NCBI GenBank assembly: GCA_013361475.1
Contig: JABFYB010000206.1
Coordinates: 1 to 41,319, forward strand
Direction: 5' to 3'
Length of the DNA stretch: 41,319 bases
Origin: Hamadaea sp.
GTDB lineage: Bacteria; Actinomycetota; Actinomycetes; Mycobacteriales; Micromonosporaceae
Shown here: positions 8,037 to 17,653 of the stretch, piece after piece
Position numbering within the stretch: position 1 is the first letter of the stretch
How the letters are laid out: every line of letters starts with the position of its first letter
Notes under the pieces: model-generated
Seen by the model: only the letters and a program-made list of their open reading frames with translations
Database searches by the model: none
Told to the model about the DNA's origin: nothing
Translations under genes and position numbers: made by a program

Positions 8037-8206
8037 CAGGCCTCCCCGGGCATCAGCCAGGTCACGCCGCCGGCCGCCGACAGCAGCGCCAGTACGCCGA
8101 CGACGATGACCACGCCCTTGTGCGCGCCCTGCTTGTAGAGCGACCAGGTGCCGCCGAGGAGGATGCCCGCGAGCGCGAACAGCAGGATAGGAGCGTAGCC
8201 ACCCAT
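8036..8206 (-). CDS. 56-residue two-helix membrane protein between hisB and hisH
   Basis: A 56-residue protein with two hydrophobic segments (residues ~5-23 and ~31-48) joined by a short polar turn, YKQGAHKG. It has no recognised family motif. Both ends are locked into the operon: its ATG shares one base with the hisB stop, and its TGA shares one base with the hisH ATG. Such exact tail-to-head packing argues that it is a real gene and is made in step with HisB and HisH. The function is unknown; a membrane tether or small transporter accessory would be speculation. Confidence 0.75.
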   Translation of the reverse strand: MGGYAPILLFALAGILLGGTWSLYKQGAHKGVVIVVGVLALLSAAGGVTWLMPGEA

Positions 8207-8841
8207 CAGAGTGCCTCCTTTGTGGACGGCAGGACGCCGGCGAACCGGGGGTCGATGGCGACGGCGTCGCGCAGCGCGCGGGCGACCGCCTTGAACTGGC
8301 CCTCCACCACGTGGTGGGCATCGGGACGGCCACCGGGGCGGGCCGCGCGCAAGACGTCGACGTGCAACGTCATCCGCGCGGTCTGAGCGAACGACTCCCA
8401 GATGTGCCGGGTCATGCTGGTCGGGTAGACCGGCCCGATCATCGGGGCCAGCTCGGGCTCGTCGTGCACCACGTACGGGCGGCCGGACAGGTCGAGCGCG
8501 GCCCGCACGAGCACCTCGTCCATCGGCACGGTGGCGTCGCCGTAGCGGCGGATGCCCTTGCGGTCGCCGAGCGCCTTGTCGAGCGCCGTGCCGAGGGCCA
8601 GCGCGGTGTCCTCGATCGTGTGGTGCGCGTCGATGATCAGATCGCCCTCGGTCTTCACCCGCAGGTCGAAGCCGCCGTGCCGGGCGATCTGGTGGAGCAT
8701 GTGATCGAAGAAGCCGACGCCGGTCACGATGTCGGCCTCGCCCGTGCCGTCCAGGCCCAGTTCGACGACGACCTTCGTCTCCGCCGTGATGCGCTCGACG
8801 AGCGCCCTGCGGGCACTGCTCTCGACGGTCGCTGTACCCAT
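8206..8841 (-). CDS. hisB: Imidazoleglycerol-phosphate dehydratase
   Basis: A 211-residue monofunctional IGP dehydratase, which removes water from imidazole glycerol phosphate. The duplicated Mn-binding motifs are present: FFDHMLHQIARH (near residues 47-58) and DAHHTIEDTALALG (near 72-85) in the first half, with TRHIWESFAQTARM and DAHHVVEGQFKAVARALRDAV in the second half. There is no fused histidinol-phosphatase domain, which is the usual state in actinobacteria. ATG at 8841 shares a base with the hisC stop (TGATG), and the stop shares a base with the next small gene. It is therefore central in a tightly coupled his operon. Confidence 0.95.
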   Translation of the reverse strand: MGTATVESSARRALVERITAETKVVVELGLDGTGEADIVTGVGFFDHMLHQIARHGGFDLRVKTEGDLIIDAHHTIEDTALALGTALDKALGDRKGIRRYGDATVPMDEVLVRAALDLSGRPYVVHDEPELAPMIGPVYPTSMTRHIWESFAQTARMTLHVDVLRAARPGGRPDAHHVVEGQFKAVARALRDAVAIDPRFAGVLPSTKEAL

Positions 8842-9938
8842 CAGTTCTCCAAGCTGTCGACGGCGGCCAGGAAGGCGGAGGTCTCGGCGGGCGTACCGGC
8901 GGTGACGCGCAGCCAGCCCGGCAGGCCGACGTCCCGGACGAGCACCCCGGCGTCGAGGATCCGCCGCCAGACGACCTTCTGGTCGGTCTCGTCCGCGCTG
9001 CCTTCCCGGGCGACCCGATAGAGCACGAAGTTGGCGTCCGAGTCCGCGACGGCGTGTCCCCGCGTACGCAGTTCGGCGACGATCCGGTCGCGCTGGATCT
9101 TGATCTGCTCCACGGTGGAGAGCAAGGCGTCGGCGTGGGCAAGCGCCGCTCGGGCGGCCGCCTGGGTCAGCGCCGACAAGTGGTACGGCAACCGGACGAG
9201 CTGCACCGCCTCGACGACCTCGGCGCCGGCGGCGAGGTAGCCGACCCGGGCTCCGGCGAACGCGAACGCCTTGCTCATCGTGCGAGTCACGACGAGTCGC
9301 GGGTTGTCCTCCAGCAGCGACAGGGCGCTCGGCGTACCGGGGCGGGCGAATTCGGCGTACGCCTCGTCCACGACGACGATCCCCGAGGTGGCGGCCAGCG
9401 CCGCCCGGACCACGTCCAGCGAGAGCGCGGTTCCGGTCGGGTTGTTCGGCGAGCACAGGAACGTGATGGCCGGTCGGTGCTCGCGCAGCACCGCCTCGAC
9501 GTGCGACGCGGTGAGCCCGAAGTCCGGCCCCCGGCCGCCGTCGACCCACCCGGTCGCGGTGCCCGCGGCGAGCAGCGGGTGCATCGAGTACGCCGGGCCG
9601 AAGCCGAGCGCGATCCGCCCCGGACCCCCGAACGCCTGCAGCAGTTGCTGCTGGACCTCGTTGGAGCCGTTGGCGGCGTACACCTGCTCGGCGGTCAGCC
9701 CGTGGCCCAGGTAGGCCGCCAGGTCGGACCGCAGCTTGAGGGCGTCCCGGTCGGGGTAGCGGTTGAGCGTCGCGATCTCGCCTTCGAGCGCCCGCAACAC
9801 CGCCCGGACGACCTCCTCCGGCGGGGCGTAGGAGTTCTCGTTGACGTTGAGCCGGACGGCCACGTCCAACTGCGGCGCCCCGTACGCCGACAGCCCTTGC
9901 AGCTCCTCACGCAGGAGCGCACGAATCTCGGAGGTCAC
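8841..9938 (-). CDS. hisC: Histidinol-phosphate aminotransferase
   Basis: A 365-residue fold-type I PLP aminotransferase that converts imidazole acetol phosphate to histidinol phosphate. Recognisable parts are [16 protein letters not shown] near residue 30, the RYPD substrate loop, ANGSNE for PLP phosphate binding, [21 protein letters not shown] (PLP ring Asp and Tyr) and [15 protein letters not shown] with the Schiff-base Lys. The GTG start at 9938 is chosen because it overlaps the hisD stop as GTGA and begins the conserved N-terminus. A longer in-frame extension upstream is a shadow of hisD. Confidence 0.95.
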   Translation of the reverse strand: MTSEIRALLREELQGLSAYGAPQLDVAVRLNVNENSYAPPEEVVRAVLRALEGEIATLNRYPDRDALKLRSDLAAYLGHGLTAEQVYAANGSNEVQQQLLQAFGGPGRIALGFGPAYSMHPLLAAGTATGWVDGGRGPDFGLTASHVEAVLREHRPAITFLCSPNNPTGTALSLDVVRAALAATSGIVVVDEAYAEFARPGTPSALSLLEDNPRLVVTRTMSKAFAFAGARVGYLAAGAEVVEAVQLVRLPYHLSALTQAAARAALAHADALLSTVEQIKIQRDRIVAELRTRGHAVADSDANFVLYRVAREGSADETDQKVVWRRILDAGVLVRDVGLPGWLRVTAGTPAETSAFLAAVDSLEN

Positions 9939-11275
9939 GCGGCACCGCCCGAGGGGAAGCGCGCCGTGACGGCCTGGCCGTGTGCGGGCAGGTCCTCGAC
10001 CGTGGCGAGCGTGACGACGTGGTGGGCCACGTCCCGCAGTGCTTCCTCGGTGTACTCCACGACGTGGACGCCCCGGAGGAACGACTGCACCGACAGCCCG
10101 CTCGAGTGCCGGGCACAGCCGCCGGTCGGCAGCACGTGGTTCGACCCCGCGCAGTAGTCGCCCAGGCTCACCGGAGCCCACGGGCCGACGAAGATCGCGC
10201 CGGCGTTGCGTACTCGCATCGCGACGTCCCGAGCGTCCCGCGTCTGGATCTCCAGGTGCTCCGCGGCGTACGCGTCGACGACCCGCAGCCCCTGCTCCAC
10301 GGAGTCCACGAGGACGACGCCGGACTGCTCGCCGGTCAGCGCCGTGCGGATGCGCTCCATGTGCTTGGTGAGCGACACCTGCCGGACCAGCTCGGCGTCC
10401 ACCGCGTCGGCCAGCTCGGGCGACGTGGTGACGAGGACGCTCGCCGCCAGCGGGTCGTGCTCGGCCTGGCTGATCAGGTCGGCGGCGACGTGCCGGGCGT
10501 CGGCGGTGTCGTCGGCCAGCACGGCGATCTCGGTCGGGCCCGCCTCGGCGTCGATGCCGACGACGCCCCGGACGAGCCGCTTGGCCGCGGTCACCCACAC
10601 GTTGCCCGGCCCGGTGATCAGGTCCACCGGCTCGCAGTCGTCGGCCGGGTCCAGCTCCCGATCGAGGTCGGCGCCCCGGCTGCCGTAGGCGAGCATGGCG
10701 ATCGCCTGCGCGCCGCCGACGGCGTACACCTCGTCGACGCCGAGCAGCGAGCACGCCGCCAGCACCCGCTCGTCCGGCAGACCGCCGGCCTCCTTCTGCG
10801 GCGGGCTCGCCACGACGAGCCCCTCGACTCCGGCCGCCTGCGCCGGAACGACGTTCATCACGACCGTGGACGGGTACATCGCCAGGCCGCCGGGCACATA
10901 CAGCCCGACGCGGCGTACCGGCAGCCAGCGCTCGGTCACCGTGCCGCCCGGCACGACCTGCGTGGTCACGTCCGTGCGCCGCTGGTCCGCGTGCACCTTC
11001 CGGGTCCGCGCGATCGCCTCCAGCAGGGCCGCGCGCACCTCCGGGTCGAGCCGCTCCTCAGCTTCCTTCAGGGCTTCCACCGGTACGCGGAGACGGGCGG
11101 GCCGGATTCCGTCGAAGCGTTCGGTGGCCTCCTGGATCGCGTCGACGCCATGGTGTCGCACCCCGTCGATGACCGGACGGATCTGCTCGACGGCCTGGGA
11201 CACGTCGAGCTGGGCACGAGGCAGCAGACTGCGCGGGTCGACATCCCGTCCGCGCAGGTCGATACGGGTCAACAC
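9935..11275 (-). CDS. hisD: Histidinol dehydrogenase
   Basis: A 446-residue zinc-dependent enzyme that oxidises histidinol to histidine in two NAD-linked steps. Family blocks seen are [25 protein letters not shown], the [14 protein letters not shown] motif, [12 protein letters not shown], the zinc-site segment [14 protein letters not shown] and the C-terminal AEHLEIQ and [15 protein letters not shown] segments. It is the first gene of the his operon. The GTG start at 11275 (reading V-L-T-R-I-D) has no ribosome-binding site but lies 7 nt after a TAGACT -10 element, so leaderless translation is likely. It is divergent from the Lon-domain gene across a 152-bp gap. Confidence 0.96.
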   Translation of the reverse strand: MLTRIDLRGRDVDPRSLLPRAQLDVSQAVEQIRPVIDGVRHHGVDAIQEATERFDGIRPARLRVPVEALKEAEERLDPEVRAALLEAIARTRKVHADQRRTDVTTQVVPGGTVTERWLPVRRVGLYVPGGLAMYPSTVVMNVVPAQAAGVEGLVVASPPQKEAGGLPDERVLAACSLLGVDEVYAVGGAQAIAMLAYGSRGADLDRELDPADDCEPVDLITGPGNVWVTAAKRLVRGVVGIDAEAGPTEIAVLADDTADARHVAADLISQAEHDPLAASVLVTTSPELADAVDAELVRQVSLTKHMERIRTALTGEQSGVVLVDSVEQGLRVVDAYAAEHLEIQTRDARDVAMRVRNAGAIFVGPWAPVSLGDYCAGSNHVLPTGGCARHSSGLSVQSFLRGVHVVEYTEEALRDVAHHVVTLATVEDLPAHGQAVTARFPSGGAA

Positions 11276-11282
11276 GCGCGCA

Positions 11283-11288
11283 AGTCTA
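11283..11288 (-). promoter_or_regulatory. Candidate -10 element of the his operon (leaderless)
   Basis: On the minus strand TAGACT (11288 to 11283) is followed by 7 nt and then the GTG of hisD at 11275. The hexamer is identical to that before the DUF4132 gene. No ribosome-binding site lies between it and the start. The -35 is poor. With no leader there is no room for a his attenuator before hisD. Confidence 0.45.
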
Positions 11289-11393
11289 CCGAGCGGCGGC
11301 TTCGGAACCGCGCGGCGTTACCACCGGGTGGGAACACTGTGACCCACGCCCCTGTTGGCGGCAGATCGCGGGCGGCCGAACCGTGCGGATAGG

Positions 11394-11421
11394 TTGATGC
11401 GTAACATCCCGCGGGTACCTT
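11394..11421 (+). promoter_or_regulatory. Promoter of the Lon-domain gene (leaderless)
   Basis: TTGATG (11394-11399) and TACCTT (11416-11421) are separated by 16 bp, a fair housekeeping-sigma match. The ATG at 11428 follows 6 nt after the -10, so the transcript should begin at the start codon. Confidence 0.5.
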
Positions 11422-11427
11422 GGACAG

Positions 11428-12108
11428 ATGTCGCCTCGGTTGCCGCTGTTTCCGCTCGGGACGGTGCTGTTCCCGGGACTGGTTCTGCCCCTGCACATCT
11501 TCGAGGAGCGCTACCGCCAGCTGATCCGCCAGCTGATCGACCTGCCCGACGGCACTCCACGCGAGTTCGGCGTGGTCGCCATCGATCAGGGGCTGGAGGT
11601 TCTGCCGCCCACTCCGGGCTCGGAAGTCACCGAGCTCAGCCTGCACGACATCGGGTGCGTGGCGCAGCTGCGCCAGGTCACCGAACATCCGGACGGGCAC
11701 TTCGACATCGTCGCGGTCGGCGACCGCCGGTTCAAGATCACCGGAATCGCCGCCGACGACGCTCCCTACCCCATCGCGCACGTCGAGTGGTACCCCGAAC
11801 CGGACGCCGACGCGGAGGCCGACGAACTGGCCCCCCGGGTGCTGTCGATCTTCCGGGACTATCTGTCGGCCCTGCGCGGCGGACCCGACGACCAACTGCC
11901 CGACGATCCGAAGGTGCTCTCCCACCTGGTCGCGGCCAGCACGGCGCTGACCGTCGCCGACCGGCAGGCGCTGCTCGCCGCGCCGGACACGACCGCCCGG
12001 ATGCGCCTGGAGATCAAGATCCTGCACCGCGAGTCGGCCCTGCTCCGGCAGGTCCGGGCGGTGCCGATGCCCCCCTCGGAACTCCACAAGCCGCCGTCGC
12101 TCAACTGA
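11428..12108 (+). CDS. LON peptidase substrate-binding-domain protein
   Basis: A 226-residue stand-alone N-terminal Lon domain (PUA-like fold). It starts with the characteristic LPLFPLGTVLFPGLVLPLHIFEERYRQL block (residues ~4-31), followed by REFGVVAIDQG, IGCVAQL and FDIVAVGDRRFKI. There is no AAA+ ATPase or protease domain, so it is not Lon protease itself; stand-alone members are common in actinobacteria and of uncertain role, possibly substrate or protein binding. The ATG lies 6 nt downstream of a -10 element, suggesting leaderless translation. The 3' end overlaps the convergent DUF2567-type gene by 8 bp. Confidence 0.88.
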   Translation: MSPRLPLFPLGTVLFPGLVLPLHIFEERYRQLIRQLIDLPDGTPREFGVVAIDQGLEVLPPTPGSEVTELSLHDIGCVAQLRQVTEHPDGHFDIVAVGDRRFKITGIAADDAPYPIAHVEWYPEPDADAEADELAPRVLSIFRDYLSALRGGPDDQLPDDPKVLSHLVAASTALTVADRQALLAAPDTTARMRLEIKILHRESALLRQVRAVPMPPSELHKPPSLN

Positions 12109-12748
12109 ACGCGGGGCCGCCCGTCTCCTCCGGGCCCACCAGGGGCGCTGCTTCCGGCGTACCAGTGGATCGGGGAGCCCGGAGAGACGGCCACCGTGAC
12201 CAGGCCGCGAGCAGCGTGATGGTGAGCGTGGAGCCGAGTGCGGGCAGCAACAGCACGCCCTCGATCGCGGGCGGCCACCACCGCAGCGCTTCCACGCGCA
12301 GGTCGTTGGGCTTGCCGAGCTCCGTGCCCGCGGGCGCGGAGTGCAGCTCCTTGAGGTACGCCTCAAGGCCGAGCTGGCGGCCGAACTTCCAGGCGATCAC
12401 GGCCGCGGCCGTCCCCGCCACCGCGAGGAGCAGGAGCAGCCAGGGTCCCCGCAGCCGCCGGAACAGCACCCAGGCCACCACGGCGAGGACGATGCCGAAG
12501 GAGAGGCTGAGCACGGCGAACCAGCCGTCACCGGACATGAACTGCTCGGGCTGCGGGTCGTTGTAGACGGCGCCGTCCTCCACGATCAGCACCGGCACGT
12601 TCGGGGCCAGTTGCTGCCAGAGCAGGCCGAGCGGGAAGCCCAGTACGCCGGCGAGCAGCACGGCGAGGGACTGGAGCGTCACCAGCAACGGCCGGCGCGG
12701 CTCCGGCGCGGGCTCGGGGACCCAGGCGTACTCGGACTCATCCACCAC
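12101..12748 (-). CDS. DUF2567-type membrane protein
   Basis: A 215-residue membrane protein with four hydrophobic segments (about residues 22-45, 78-95, 102-120 and 165-182). Between the first two is an extracytoplasmic loop reading VLIVEDGAVYNDPQPEQFMSGDGWF, which resembles actinobacterial DUF2567 proteins; this family assignment is from memory and moderately sure. Both termini are Pro/Glu-rich and likely cytoplasmic. The start is GTG at 12748 (a second GTG directly follows). It lies downstream of dnaE on the same strand, but a long inverted repeat separates them. The function is unknown. Confidence 0.7.
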   Translation of the reverse strand: MVDESEYAWVPEPAPEPRRPLLVTLQSLAVLLAGVLGFPLGLLWQQLAPNVPVLIVEDGAVYNDPQPEQFMSGDGWFAVLSLSFGIVLAVVAWVLFRRLRGPWLLLLLAVAGTAAAVIAWKFGRQLGLEAYLKELHSAPAGTELGKPNDLRVEALRWWPPAIEGVLLLPALGSTLTITLLAAWSRWPSLRAPRSTGTPEAAPLVGPEETGGPAFS

Positions 12749-12813
12749 CGGGTGATCCTCTCAGATCCGTCTGGATCCCGGCTGGGGGCGTGTCGGTCGT
12801 CGGCGACGGATTT

Positions 12814-12873
12814 GCCATGATCATGGGCATTTCCATGTCGCTATGGCAGCGTGAAAATGACCATGATCATGGC
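12814..12873. repeat. Imperfect 21-bp inverted repeat with two CATGATCATG cores
   Basis: The arms 12814-12834 and 12853-12873 pair at 19 of 21 positions; the outer 13 (GCCATGATCATGG and its complement) are perfect. Each arm also contains the self-palindrome CCATGATCATGG. The element lies between the dnaE stop and the DUF2567-type gene and could be the dnaE terminator, but the doubled palindrome is unusual for that. Confidence 0.65.
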
Positions 12874-12881
12874 TTCGCCGG

Positions 12882-15800
12882 TCAGCCGCCGACGGCGGAG
12901 GCGCCGAGCAGCTGCTTGAGGTCGGCCATCAACGCCGGAGTCGTCGCGACCCGCTCGGGGCCGATGCGCCACAGCGACGCCTTCTGCCCGTTGATGAGCT
13001 TCAGGTGCACCTCGGCCTGCCCCGGGTGGCTGGTCAGCACCTCGCGCAGCCGGGCCACGAGGGGTGGCGTACAGCGGGTCGTGGGGAGGGCGAGGACCAC
13101 CGGCTTGACGTCGTCGGGGACGGTGATGTCCGGGATGGACAGATCCATCGCCATGATGCGGGGCTGGTCGTCGCGGCGGTCGACCCGGCCGCGGACCACC
13201 ACGATGGCGTCCTCGGCGACGTACTGCCCGACCAGTTCATAGGTGTTGGGGAAGAACAGCACCTCGACCGCGCCCGCGAGGTCCTCCAAGCTGGCCGAGG
13301 CCCACGCCTTGCCCTGCTTGGTGATCCGGCGCTGGACGCCGGAGAGGATGCCCGCGACCGTCACCACTTGACCGTCGGCGACCGTGCCTTCCTCCGACAG
13401 GGCGGCGATGGAGAAGTCGGCCGCCCCGGCGAGGACGTGCTCGATGCCGAACAGCGGATGGTCGGAGACGTAGAGGCCGAGCATCTCCCGTTCGAGCGCG
13501 AGCAGATCGCTCTTGTCCCACTCGTCGGTGGGGATGGGCGGGGTCACGATCATGCCGCCGCCCATCGGGTTGTCGTCGCCGAAGGCCGCGCCGAACAGGT
13601 CGAACTGGCCGACCGCCTCGTTGCGCTTCACGTCGAGGAACGAGTCGATCGCGTCGGCGTGCACCGCCAGCAGACCCTTGCGGGTGTGCTGCATCGAGTC
13701 GAAGGCCCCGGCCTTGATCAGCGATTCGATCGTGCGCTTGTTGCAGGCGACCGCGTCGACCTTGCGCAGGTAGTCGTAGAAGTCGGTGTAGGGGCTCTTC
13801 TCCTTGCGCCCCCGGACGATCGCCTCGACGACGTTGTGGCCGACGTTGCGGACGGCCGACAGCCCGAACCGGATGTCCTCGCCGACGGCGGCGAACCGGG
13901 CGGTGGAGGCGTTGACGTCCGGCGGCAGGACCTTGATCCCCATCCGGCGGCATTCGGCCAGGTAGACGGCGGACTTGTCCTTGTCGTCGCCGACGCTGGT
14001 GAGCAGGGCGGCCATGTATTCAGCCGGGTAGTTGGCCTTGAGGTACGCCGTCCAGTAGGAGACGAGACCGTAGCCGGCGGTGTGCGCCTTGTTGAAGGCG
14101 TAGTCGGAGAACGGGACCAGGATGTCCCACAGCGTCTTGATCGCCGCGTCGGAGTAGCCGTTGTCCCGCATGCCCTGGGAGAAGGGGATGTACTCCTTGT
14201 CGAGGATCTCCTTCTTCTTCTTGCCCATCGCGCGGCGCAGCAGGTCGGCGGCGCCGAGCGAGTAGCCGGCGAGTTTCTGGGCGATCGCCATGACCTGCTC
14301 TTGGTAGACGATCAGACCGTAGGTGTCGTCCAGGATGTCGGCCAGCGGTTCGGCCAGCTCCGGATGGATCGGCACCACCGGCTTACGGCCGTTCTTCCGG
14401 TCGGCGTAGTCGTTGTGCGCGTTCGCGCCCATCGGACCGGGCCGGTAGAGAGCCAGCACGGCGGAGATGTCCTCGAAGTTGTCGGGGACCATCGATCGCA
14501 GCAATGAGCGCATCGGGCCACCGTCGAGCTGGAAGACGCCGAGCGTGTCACCCCGGGCGAGCAGTTCGTAGGTCGGCTTGTCGTCCAGCGGCAACTGCTC
14601 CAGGACGACCGTCTCGCCCCGGTTGGCCGTGATGCCTTCGAGGCAGTCGTCCATCACCGTGAGGTTGCGCAGGCCCAGGAAGTCCATCTTGAGCAGGCCG
14701 ATGGTCTCGCAGGCGCCCATGTCCCACTGGGTGATGATGGCGCCGTCCTGCTCGCGCTTGTGGATCGGCAGCACGTCGAGCAGCGGCTCGCCGGACAGGA
14801 TGACGCCGGCCGCGTGCACGCCCCACTGACGCTTGAGGCCCTCCAGGCCCTTCGCGGTGTCCACGACCTTCTGCACGTCGGCGTCGGTGTCGTAGAGCTG
14901 CCGGAACTCCACCGCCTCCGGATAGCGCGGGTGGTTCGGGTCGAAGATGCCCGACAGCGGGATGTCCTTGCCCATCACCGCGGGCGGCATCGCCTTCGTG
15001 ATCCGGTCGCCCATCGCGAACGGATAGCCGAGCACCCGGGCGGCGTCCTTGACGGCGGCCTTCGCCTTGATCGTGCCGTAGGTGATGATCTGGGCGACCC
15101 GCTCCTCGCCGTAGCGCTCGGTCGCGTAACGGATCATGTCGCCGCGCCGGCGCTCGTCGAAGTCCATGTCGATGTCGGGCATGGAGACGCGCTCGGGGTT
15201 GAGGAACCGCTCGAACAGCAGACCGTGCGGGATCGGGTCCAGCTCGGTGATGCGCAGGGCGTACGCGATGATGGCGCCGGCCGCCGAGCCTCGGCCGGGC
15301 CCGACCCGGATACGCTCGCGCCGGGCGTATTCACACAGGTCGGCGACGACGAGGAAGTAGCTCGGCCACCCCATCGTGCACACGACGTCGAGCTCGTAGT
15401 TGGCCTGACGCAGCCGGTCCTCGGGCACGCCGTCGGGGAACCGCTCGGCGAGACCCCGATGGACCTCCTTGCGCAGCCAGGACTCCTCGGTCTCCCCGGC
15501 CGGGACGGGGAACTTCGGCATGAGGTCACGAGAGGCGAAGACGCTCGCGTAGTCGCCGACCTTCTCCATGATCTCCAGCGTGTTGTCACACGCGCCGGGC
15601 ACCTCGGCGTCCCACAACGCCCGCATCTCGGCCGGAGACTTCAGGTAGAAGTCCTGCGCGTCGAACTTGAACCGCTTCGGATCGGCCAGCGTCGACCCCG
15701 ACTGCACGCACAGCAGCACCTCGTGCGCGCCCGCGTCGGCCTGGTAGGTGTAGTGGAGGTCGTTGGTCGCGACCGGCTTGAGGTTGAGCTTCTTGCCCAG

Positions 15801-16415
15801 CGCCAGCAGGTCCTGCCGGATCCGGGTCTCGATGTCGAGCCCGTGATCCATCAGCTCCAGGTAGAAGTTCTCCTTGCCGAAGATGTCGGCGAACTCCCCC
15901 GCGCTCGCGCACGCCTTGTCGAAGTCGCCGATCCGCAGCCAGGTCTGGATCTCGCCGGACGGGCAGCCGGTGGTCGCGATGAGCCCGCGGCCGTAGCGGT
16001 TGAGCAGCTCACGGTCGGCGCGCGGCTTGTAGAAGTAGCCCTCCAGGCTCGCCAGCGACTGCATGCGGAACAGGTTGTGCAGCGAATCGGCGTCGGTGGC
16101 CAGCATCGTCATGTGCGTGTACGCACCACCGCCGGAGACGTCGTTCTCCCCGCCGTCGGCCCAGCGAACCCGGGTCCGGTCGCGACGGTCGGTGCCGGGC
16201 GTCACGTAGGACTCCACCCCGACGATGGGCTTGATCCCGGCGGCGGTGGCCTGCTTGTAGAAGTCGTAGGCCCCGTACATGTTGCCGTGGTCGGTCATCG
16301 CCAGCGCCGGCATCTCCAGCCGCGCGGCTTCCTTGAACAGCTCCTTCAACCGGGCCGCACCGTCGAGCATCGAGTACTCCGTGTGCGTGTGCAGGTGAAC
16401 GAAGCTGTCAGCCAC
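12882..16415 (-). CDS. dnaE: DNA polymerase III alpha subunit (replicative)
   Basis: A 1177-residue replicative polymerase (DnaE1 type), close to the ~1180 of mycobacterial DnaE1. Order: an N-terminal PHP domain beginning [16 protein letters not shown] with [12 protein letters not shown], keeping the metal-binding His/Asp residues linked to intrinsic proofreading in this class; the palm with catalytic motif [12 protein letters not shown] near residues 409-420; a thumb/fingers region with [20 protein letters not shown] and [18 protein letters not shown]; a tandem HhH region; and an OB-fold ([20 protein letters not shown]) near residues 1010-1040. The frame extends upstream, but GTG at 16415 (or 16418) is preferred because the PHP domain starts five codons later and a GGGGG lies just upstream. 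It is not DnaE2: the length, PHP motif and locus fit the essential enzyme. Confidence 0.96.
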   Translation of the reverse strand: MADSFVHLHTHTEYSMLDGAARLKELFKEAARLEMPALAMTDHGNMYGAYDFYKQATAAGIKPIVGVESYVTPGTDRRDRTRVRWADGGENDVSGGGAYTHMTMLATDADSLHNLFRMQSLASLEGYFYKPRADRELLNRYGRGLIATTGCPSGEIQTWLRIGDFDKACASAGEFADIFGKENFYLELMDHGLDIETRIRQDLLALGKKLNLKPVATNDLHYTYQADAGAHEVLLCVQSGSTLADPKRFKFDAQDFYLKSPAEMRALWDAEVPGACDNTLEIMEKVGDYASVFASRDLMPKFPVPAGETEESWLRKEVHRGLAERFPDGVPEDRLRQANYELDVVCTMGWPSYFLVVADLCEYARRERIRVGPGRGSAAGAIIAYALRITELDPIPHGLLFERFLNPERVSMPDIDMDFDERRRGDMIRYATERYGEERVAQIITYGTIKAKAAVKDAARVLGYPFAMGDRITKAMPPAVMGKDIPLSGIFDPNHPRYPEAVEFRQLYDTDADVQKVVDTAKGLEGLKRQWGVHAAGVILSGEPLLDVLPIHKREQDGAIITQWDMGACETIGLLKMDFLGLRNLTVMDDCLEGITANRGETVVLEQLPLDDKPTYELLARGDTLGVFQLDGGPMRSLLRSMVPDNFEDISAVLALYRPGPMGANAHNDYADRKNGRKPVVPIHPELAEPLADILDDTYGLIVYQEQVMAIAQKLAGYSLGAADLLRRAMGKKKKEILDKEYIPFSQGMRDNGYSDAAIKTLWDILVPFSDYAFNKAHTAGYGLVSYWTAYLKANYPAEYMAALLTSVGDDKDKSAVYLAECRRMGIKVLPPDVNASTARFAAVGEDIRFGLSAVRNVGHNVVEAIVRGRKEKSPYTDFYDYLRKVDAVACNKRTIESLIKAGAFDSMQHTRKGLLAVHADAIDSFLDVKRNEAVGQFDLFGAAFGDDNPMGGGMIVTPPIPTDEWDKSDLLALEREMLGLYVSDHPLFGIEHVLAGAADFSIAALSEEGTVADGQVVTVAGILSGVQRRITKQGKAWASASLEDLAGAVEVLFFPNTYELVGQYVAEDAIVVVRGRVDRRDDQPRIMAMDLSIPDITVPDDVKPVVLALPTTRCTPPLVARLREVLTSHPGQAEVHLKLINGQKASLWRIGPERVATTPALMADLKQLLGASAVGG

Positions 16416-16449
16416 CACAACCCCCAACCGCCGATCGCCAGCCTGGCAC

Positions 16450-16455
16450 AGCCTA
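16450..16455 (-). promoter_or_regulatory. Candidate -10 element for dnaE
   Basis: TAGGCT (16455 to 16450 on the minus strand) fits TANNNT and lies about 34 nt upstream of the GTG at 16415. The best -35-like sequences nearby (TTGTTG or TTGTCC) are at poor spacing, so the call is tentative. Confidence 0.3.
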
Positions 16456-16519
16456 GTCCCCGGGGCGGACAACAAGCATCTGCCGACACCCCCGGAGAGA
16501 CCGGCATCTCATGATCAAC

Positions 16520-17491
16520 TCAGCGGGCGAACGGCTCCAGCATCATCGCGGCGGCGGACAGCCAGGCGCGCCGGGTCGACGGCTGCAGCGCCGCGTACTC
16601 GATCGACGAGCCGGGCTCCAGCGCGGCGTCGTAGGGCACCACCGCCACAGCCCGCGTACGCGTGGCGAAGTGCGCCCGGAGGTCTTCCAGCAGCGCCGAC
16701 GGCCCCGGCGTCGGGCAGGACAACAGGGTCACCGCGTTCTCGGCGAGCCGACCGAGGCCGACCTCGTGCAGCAGGTCGATCATCCAGTCGGCGGTGAACG
16801 CCGCGTCCTCCCGGGGGACCGTGGTGATCACGAGCTGGTCGGCCGCCTGCACGACGGTCTGCCAGTTGGCGCTCTCCACGTTGTTGCCCGTGTCGACGCA
16901 GATCACGTCGTGCGTACGGCCCAGCAGATCCAGGACCCGCCGGACGGTGTGCGAGTCGAGGCGCTGGGCGAAGCGGGGGCTCTCCTCACCGGCCAGCACG
17001 TCGTAGGAGCCGTCGGAGGCGTGCCGCAGGTATCCGTCGAGCAGGTCGGCCATCTCGTAGGACGGGGCGTTCTCGATGGTCACCAGGTCGGCCAGCAGGT
17101 GCCGGATGGTCCGGGCGTGCCGGGCGCTGCCCGCCCGCAGTCCGAGCGTGCCCCGGAGCTCGTTGTCGTCCCAGGCGAGCACGCCCCGGCCGCGTACGCT
17201 GCCGATCGTGGCGGCGGCCAGGACGGTGGCGGTCGTCTTGTGCACACCGCCCTTCGGATTGGCGAAGGCCAGCACCCGGGGACCGCCGAGATCCCGCCGC
17301 AGCAGGTTGACCTCCGCGTCGGCGGCACTGCTCGCGGTCGGCGCGGGCCGCCATTCGATCGGGTTCGACGGCATCGGCGCGACACCCCGCTGCTGGGGGT
17401 AGTCACGCGGCTCCTGGCGCGGCGCGCGGCCGCGGTCGAGCAGGACACGCCAACGCGGGTTGTGGTCCTCCTGCGGTGGTGTGCGCTCCAC
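16520..17491 (-). CDS. ParA/MinD-like ATPase with altered Walker A motif
   Basis: A 323-residue protein of the ParA/MinD (deviant Walker A) family. Residues 1-70 are a polar, Pro/Arg-rich extension. The ATPase fold follows: NPKGGVHKTTAT (residues 78-89), where the usual central Gly of KGGVGKTT is His84 while the signature Lys80, Lys85 and Thr86 are kept; a Walker B-like DVICVDTGNNVE segment; and VITTVPREDAAFTADWMIDLL. This architecture resembles chromosome-partition or type VII secretion-linked MinD-like proteins of actinobacteria, but no ESX genes lie here, so its partner is unknown. The GTG start has a GGAGGG site about 7 nt upstream. A 162-bp gap separates it from the upstream anchored protein, with a possible promoter. 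Confidence 0.82.
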   Translation of the reverse strand: MERTPPQEDHNPRWRVLLDRGRAPRQEPRDYPQQRGVAPMPSNPIEWRPAPTASSAADAEVNLLRRDLGGPRVLAFANPKGGVHKTTATVLAAATIGSVRGRGVLAWDDNELRGTLGLRAGSARHARTIRHLLADLVTIENAPSYEMADLLDGYLRHASDGSYDVLAGEESPRFAQRLDSHTVRRVLDLLGRTHDVICVDTGNNVESANWQTVVQAADQLVITTVPREDAAFTADWMIDLLHEVGLGRLAENAVTLLSCPTPGPSALLEDLRAHFATRTRAVAVVPYDAALEPGSSIEYAALQPSTRRAWLSAAAMMLEPFAR

Positions 17492-17555
17492 GCTTCGCCC
17501 TCCCAGCGCCGCCCGTGCTCCCCGGTGTTTCGGCGATCACCGGGGTACGCGGTCA

Positions 17556-17584
17556 ACCTTAAGCCGTACGGGGCAACCTGCCAT
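17556..17584 (-). promoter_or_regulatory. Candidate promoter of the ParA/MinD-like gene
   Basis: On the minus strand ATGGCA (17584 to 17579) and TAAGGT (17561 to 17556) are separated by 17 bp; four of six -35 bases match the housekeeping consensus and TAAGGT is a good actinobacterial -10. It would give a leader of about 60 nt carrying the GGAGGG ribosome-binding site. Confidence 0.4.
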
Positions 17585-17653
17585 CCCGCCGTCGGCCGAT
17601 TGCGTGCCGATCTGGCATCCCGGGCGGTGCGTCACGGGTTCAACGACCGGTGC

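Noticed and set aside
11276-11427. A his leader peptide or T-box upstream of hisD
   Set aside because: The candidate -10 lies 7 nt before the start codon, leaving no leader, and no His-codon run or T-box sequence was seen.
12882-16475. A dnaE start 20 codons upstream of the chosen GTG
   Set aside because: The extra residues have no similarity to the family start and would place the start codon upstream of the candidate -10 element, while the PHP domain begins just after the GTG at 16415.
16476-16519. GAGA-CCGGCA-TCTC mini hairpin between the ATPase and dnaE
   Set aside because: Only four base pairs; too weak to call a terminator.
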